Shown here one piece after another: positions 35,593 through 38,394 of a stretch of DNA of 38,394 bases. Source of the DNA: Fidelibacterota bacterium. GTDB taxonomy: Bacteria; Fidelibacterota; Marinisomatia; Marinisomatales; TCS55. Location of the stretch: positions 1 through 38,394 of the forward strand of contig JAAZYX010000032.1 in assembly GCA_014239435.1 (NCBI GenBank). Reading direction: 5' to 3'. The notes under the pieces are model-generated. The model saw nothing but the letters and a program-made list of their open reading frames with translations. It did no database searches and was not told where the DNA came from. Numbering within the stretch: position 1 is the stretch's first letter; each line of letters begins with the position of its first letter. A program made the translations under genes and the position numbers.

Positions 35593-36711
35593 TCAGCGTT
35601 CCACTCCGGTAATAGGCACTACAACAGTTGAGTCTTCTTGAATCCAGTTAGAATTTATCAGTTTTTTTAAACCCAGCCATACTACACCTGCTTCAAGAGA
35701 GGCGTTGATTCCCGTTCTCGTATTTATTTTTACTGTCGCCGGCTCAATATCTTCTTCATTAACGGAAATGGCTGTTCCTTCGCTTTCTCTCAGCGTATTC
35801 AGCATCCATCCTCCGCCAATCGGTCCCGGAACATTCAACCCGAGCGCCTGTGTATTATCTGTATTCCAAAATTCCGTGTCAGTTTCTCCGGCTTCAAATG
35901 CAACCGCAACTGGCGCGCAGGCGCTTGACTGCACGGCCACCATACGCGGTAAATTCCCCTTCGCCCAGCCCAATCCCGCGATCTCGTTGAAAGCTTTCCA
36001 CATGCCGATCAATCCCGTGCCGCCGCCGGTGGGATAAATCACCATATCCGGCAAAATCCAATCAAGCTGCTCGGCTATTTCGTATCCCATCGTTTTCTTT
36101 CCCTCAACCCGGAAGGGTTCCTTAAGCGTCGAAATGTCAAACCAATTCGGCTGTTTGTTCTTTAGCATATGTTGGCCGGCCTCTGCAATGGATACTCCTT
36201 TAAGGTAAATTTTTGCATCATAGCCTTTAGTCAAAACCACAAATTCTGGCGGGATCGTTTCCGGTAAAAACACATGACATTCAATTCCTGCTTCTTGGCA
36301 GTAGGCCGCCGCAGCGATTCCGGCATTCCCCGCTGATGGAAGACAAATGGCTTTTACGCCCTGTTCTTTTGCCATAGACACAGCTAAAGCCATGCCGCGG
36401 TCTTTGAAGGAACCGGTAGGATTCTGAGTTTCATCCTTTATATATAAAGACACATCCCATTCATTTTCTATTGGAATCAATGGAGTAAACCCTTCTCCCA
36501 GCGTCACTTTGTTTTTTTCGGGGATTTCTGGTAATACAGCGCTATAGCGCCATAAAGAATTATCGGCTTCTTCGATGACATCCATCCGATTCATTGATGG
36601 CCAATTATAAATTACTTCCAGCGGTTTTCCGCAGGAGCAAAGCCTTACCGGTATGATGCTTTCAGAATATTCTGAAAGGCAAGAAGTACATACGAATGTT
36701 TGTGATCTCAT
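35593..36711 (-). CDS. thrC: Threonine synthase-like PLP enzyme
   Basis: A 372-residue fold-type II PLP enzyme that would convert O-phosphohomoserine to threonine. The N-terminal zinc ribbon has CTSC (Cys8, Cys11) and CSC (Cys25, Cys27). The PLP Lys is in GSFKDRG (Lys103), with SAGNAG (about 126-131) holding the cofactor phosphate and YPTGGGTG (about 225) later. These features fit the shorter threonine synthase branch. It is divergent from the RlmI-type gene. No other threonine genes lie next to it, so a related threonine-synthase-like role is not excluded. Confidence 0.86.
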   Translation of the reverse strand: MRSQTFVCTSCLSEYSESIIPVRLCSCGKPLEVIYNWPSMNRMDVIEEADNSLWRYSAVLPEIPEKNKVTLGEGFTPLIPIENEWDVSLYIKDETQNPTGSFKDRGMALAVSMAKEQGVKAICLPSAGNAGIAAAAYCQEAGIECHVFLPETIPPEFVVLTKGYDAKIYLKGVSIAEAGQHMLKNKQPNWFDISTLKEPFRVEGKKTMGYEIAEQLDWILPDMVIYPTGGGTGLIGMWKAFNEIAGLGWAKGNLPRMVAVQSSACAPVAVAFEAGETDTEFWNTDNTQALGLNVPGPIGGGWMLNTLRESEGTAISVNEEDIEPATVKINTRTGINASLEAGVVWLGLKKLINSNWIQEDSTVVVPITGVER

Positions 36712-36823
36712 TGTTTGATTTTCAGGCTACAGTAGGTGCGAATTTGAGACGATTCTGTAAAAGTGGCAAATGAATCGGGGAATCCAATTGGAAATATCTT
36801 CTTCATAAACCTACTTTCGACTC

Positions 36824-38020
36824 ATGTTCAAATCCATTGCAGAGATATGTCTCGTGCAGCTAAAAAAGGGTACGTCGGATTCGTTTCGCGCCGGCATGCC
36901 ACGCATTCCATCTTCCGCCATATATAAAATTGAGGGAAAACCCAATACGGGGGACATTGTAGTTGTATCTGACATTAATGGAAAGTCAATTGGCTGGGGA
37001 CCTTACAATGCGGAAGGCGACACTCCTGTTCGCCTATTGGCAATGGAATCAGAAAATTTGGATGGATTCGACCTAGACCATTTGCTGGATATCCGCATTA
37101 CAGAAGCGGCATCGCTCCGCAAAACAATGAGGCTTCCTTCACAAAACACAAATGCCTACCGAATCATCAACGGCGAGGGGGACAGGTTATCCGGATTGAC
37201 AGTAGATGTATATGGAGACGTGGTTGTCATTTTTTCCGAAGCAAGTTGGACAGAAATACACCGCGAAATCATTGAGAGAGCCGTTCTAAAACATCTTAAC
37301 CCAGAATCAGTTATTTGGCGCCCGATGGCGGGAGAGCTCGTTCAAGATGGCTGGCAATCTTTTAGCCAAAATCAAACCGGCCATTTTGATGGTGTTATTA
37401 TTAAAGAGCTTGGGCTCAATTATAGAGTAGCACTTGGCTCGGGACAAAAAACGGGTTATTACTGCGACCACAGAGAAAACAGAGCTTTGATTCGGGATCT
37501 TTCAAGGGGGCGCCGTGTGATGGATGCTTTCTGCTACACAGGCGGATTTGCTTTAAACGCTTCAGTGGGCGGCGCGCAAAAGGTGCTTGGGATAGATTCA
37601 TCTGAATCCGCCATTGAGCTAGCCAGAGAAAATGCGAGACTCAATCAAATCAATGATGTTAGCTTTAAACGAATAGAGGCGCTTACTGCACTCAATGACG
37701 CACATGGGTTTGATCTCATTATTCTAGATCCTCCGAAACTTGCGCCCAGCGATAAAGAACTGGATGCGGCTGTATTACATTATCAACATCTTAACCGCGA
37801 GGCAATTAAGGCGCTTCCAACTGATGGATTGCTGTTTACTGCTTCCTGCTCTGCGGCGCTTGGAATGGATCGGTTTACCGAAATCCTCAGGCAGGCAGCA
37901 GATGAGGCAGAGCGCAGAATTAGCATTTTAAAATCCTCAGGCACCGGCCCGGACTATCCAACTCACCCTTCATATCCTGAAGGGAATTATCTTACCTGCC
38001 TTTTGGTTGGTGTGCATTAA
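36824..38020 (+). CDS. RlmI-type 23S rRNA cytosine-5 methyltransferase
   Basis: A 398-residue SAM-dependent methyltransferase with an N-terminal PUA domain (about 1-75), the EEHUD-like middle domain (about 80-180) and a Rossmann catalytic domain. The latter shows KTGYYCDHRENR (about 210), VMDAFCYTGGFALNA (motif I), LGIDSSESAIELARENA, LDPPKLAPS (motif IV, about 300) and FTASCS (motif VI with the likely catalytic Cys). RlmI makes 5-methylcytosine in 23S rRNA. The next gene begins immediately after its stop. Confidence 0.92.
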   Translation: MFKSIAEICLVQLKKGTSDSFRAGMPRIPSSAIYKIEGKPNTGDIVVVSDINGKSIGWGPYNAEGDTPVRLLAMESENLDGFDLDHLLDIRITEAASLRKTMRLPSQNTNAYRIINGEGDRLSGLTVDVYGDVVVIFSEASWTEIHREIIERAVLKHLNPESVIWRPMAGELVQDGWQSFSQNQTGHFDGVIIKELGLNYRVALGSGQKTGYYCDHRENRALIRDLSRGRRVMDAFCYTGGFALNASVGGAQKVLGIDSSESAIELARENARLNQINDVSFKRIEALTALNDAHGFDLIILDPPKLAPSDKELDAAVLHYQHLNREAIKALPTDGLLFTASCSAALGMDRFTEILRQAADEAERRISILKSSGTGPDYPTHPSYPEGNYLTCLLVGVH

Positions 38021-38394
38021 ATGAATTCAGACATCCGCGAATTAACACCCGAGCCGTGGGCATTCCACCTGTTTGGTTTCCTTGCACCGGTTGTGGTTTT
38101 GTCCGGCAATCTTGCCGGCGAATGGTGGACTGCTTCCGGATTTATTTTGGTACTCGGAATTTATCCTATTCTGGATTTATTGTCCGGAGAAGCCCGCCCG
38201 GCACGGCCTCCTCGCAACAGCGGTATTCCCTTTGAAATTATGCTGTGGGCACATGCGCTTTTCCATTTTATTGTTTTAGCATCTCTTTTTTGGCGCGTGA
38301 ATGCTGACGGAATCATGCTCACAACCATATTTGCTTGTATATCTACGGGCCTAAATTCTGGGGCGTCGGCTATTATTACCGCGCATGAGCTCGG
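38021..38394 (+). CDS. Alkane 1-monooxygenase (AlkB)-like protein, partial
   Basis: The window ends inside this reading frame, which begins with ATG directly after the methyltransferase stop. The visible 124 residues contain three or four hydrophobic helices with the spacing of AlkB: WTASGFILVLGIYPILDLLSG, a second pair (FEIMLWAHALFHFIVLASLFW), then a helix that ends ITAHELG. AHELGH is the first histidine motif of AlkB-type di-iron membrane hydroxylases, cut here before its last His. Full-length enzymes are near 400 residues, so about two thirds is missing. A related fatty-acid desaturase-like hydroxylase is the alternative. Confidence 0.72.
   Translation, partial: MNSDIRELTPEPWAFHLFGFLAPVVVLSGNLAGEWWTASGFILVLGIYPILDLLSGEARPARPPRNSGIPFEIMLWAHALFHFIVLASLFWRVNADGIMLTTIFACISTGLNSGASAIITAHEL

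Noticed and set aside
1-38394. tRNA, rRNA, CRISPR arrays, insertion sequences or phage genes
   Set aside because: Read for repeats, cloverleaf-like ends and transposase motifs on both strands; none found. All intergenic regions are under about 245 bases.

Overview
The window reads like chromosomal DNA from a Gram-negative, heterotrophic bacterium of the Fibrobacteres-Chlorobi-Bacteroidetes (FCB) group. A marine Marinimicrobia/SAR406-type genome is my best guess, but that is inference. The support is a SusC/SusD-type outer-membrane pair, several lipoproteins, OmpA/MotB and LolCDE-like envelope proteins, and two promoter candidates of the Bacteroidetes type (TTG, 19-base spacer, TAnnTTTG-like). 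Base composition is moderate and looks even. Genes are very densely packed, with many 4-base ATGA overlaps. I see no rRNA, tRNA, CRISPR array, transposase, integrase or phage gene. No gene-free stretch exceeds about 245 bases.

Layout. (1) 5-491, minus: two tandem, full-length-homologous small two-helix membrane peptides. Each has a strong AGGAGG ribosome site and a GC-rich leader hairpin 28 bases before its ATG. (2) 736-6221, minus: a compact surface-glycan cluster (FemAB/GNAT-like transferase, Wzx-type flippase, two GT4-type glycosyltransferases, one GT2). (3) 6343-7961, plus: enolase and an FtsB/DivIC-type division protein, ending tail to tail with (4) 7958-14063, minus: prolyl-tRNA synthetase, RecO, a predicted permuted papain-fold hydrolase, a rhomboid protease, MotA-like and MotB-like stator proteins and a secreted protein of unknown function. 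(5) 14164-23238, plus: two exported hydrolases, a SpoU methyltransferase, a CPBP protease, MgtE, a membrane GT2, a small membrane protein, an AroQ-like protein lacking catalytic residues and an M23 lipoprotein, closed by a strong bidirectional terminator. (6) 23313-27960, minus: SusD and SusC. (7) 28185-36711, minus: threonine synthase, then an eight-gene envelope operon (EEP-family lipoprotein, two predicted outer-membrane proteins, LolD-like ATPase, two LolC/E-like permeases, a LolA-like carrier, a small membrane protein). (8) 36824-38394, plus: an RlmI-type methyltransferase and the start of an AlkB-like membrane monooxygenase cut by the window edge.

The strongest candidates for something undescribed are the tandem peptides with matched hairpin leaders (5-649) and the LolCDE/LolA-like operon with its own outer-membrane proteins (28185-35546). 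Next come the AroQ-fold protein without its active site, the permuted papain-fold protein, and the orphan MotAB pair with a secreted companion.
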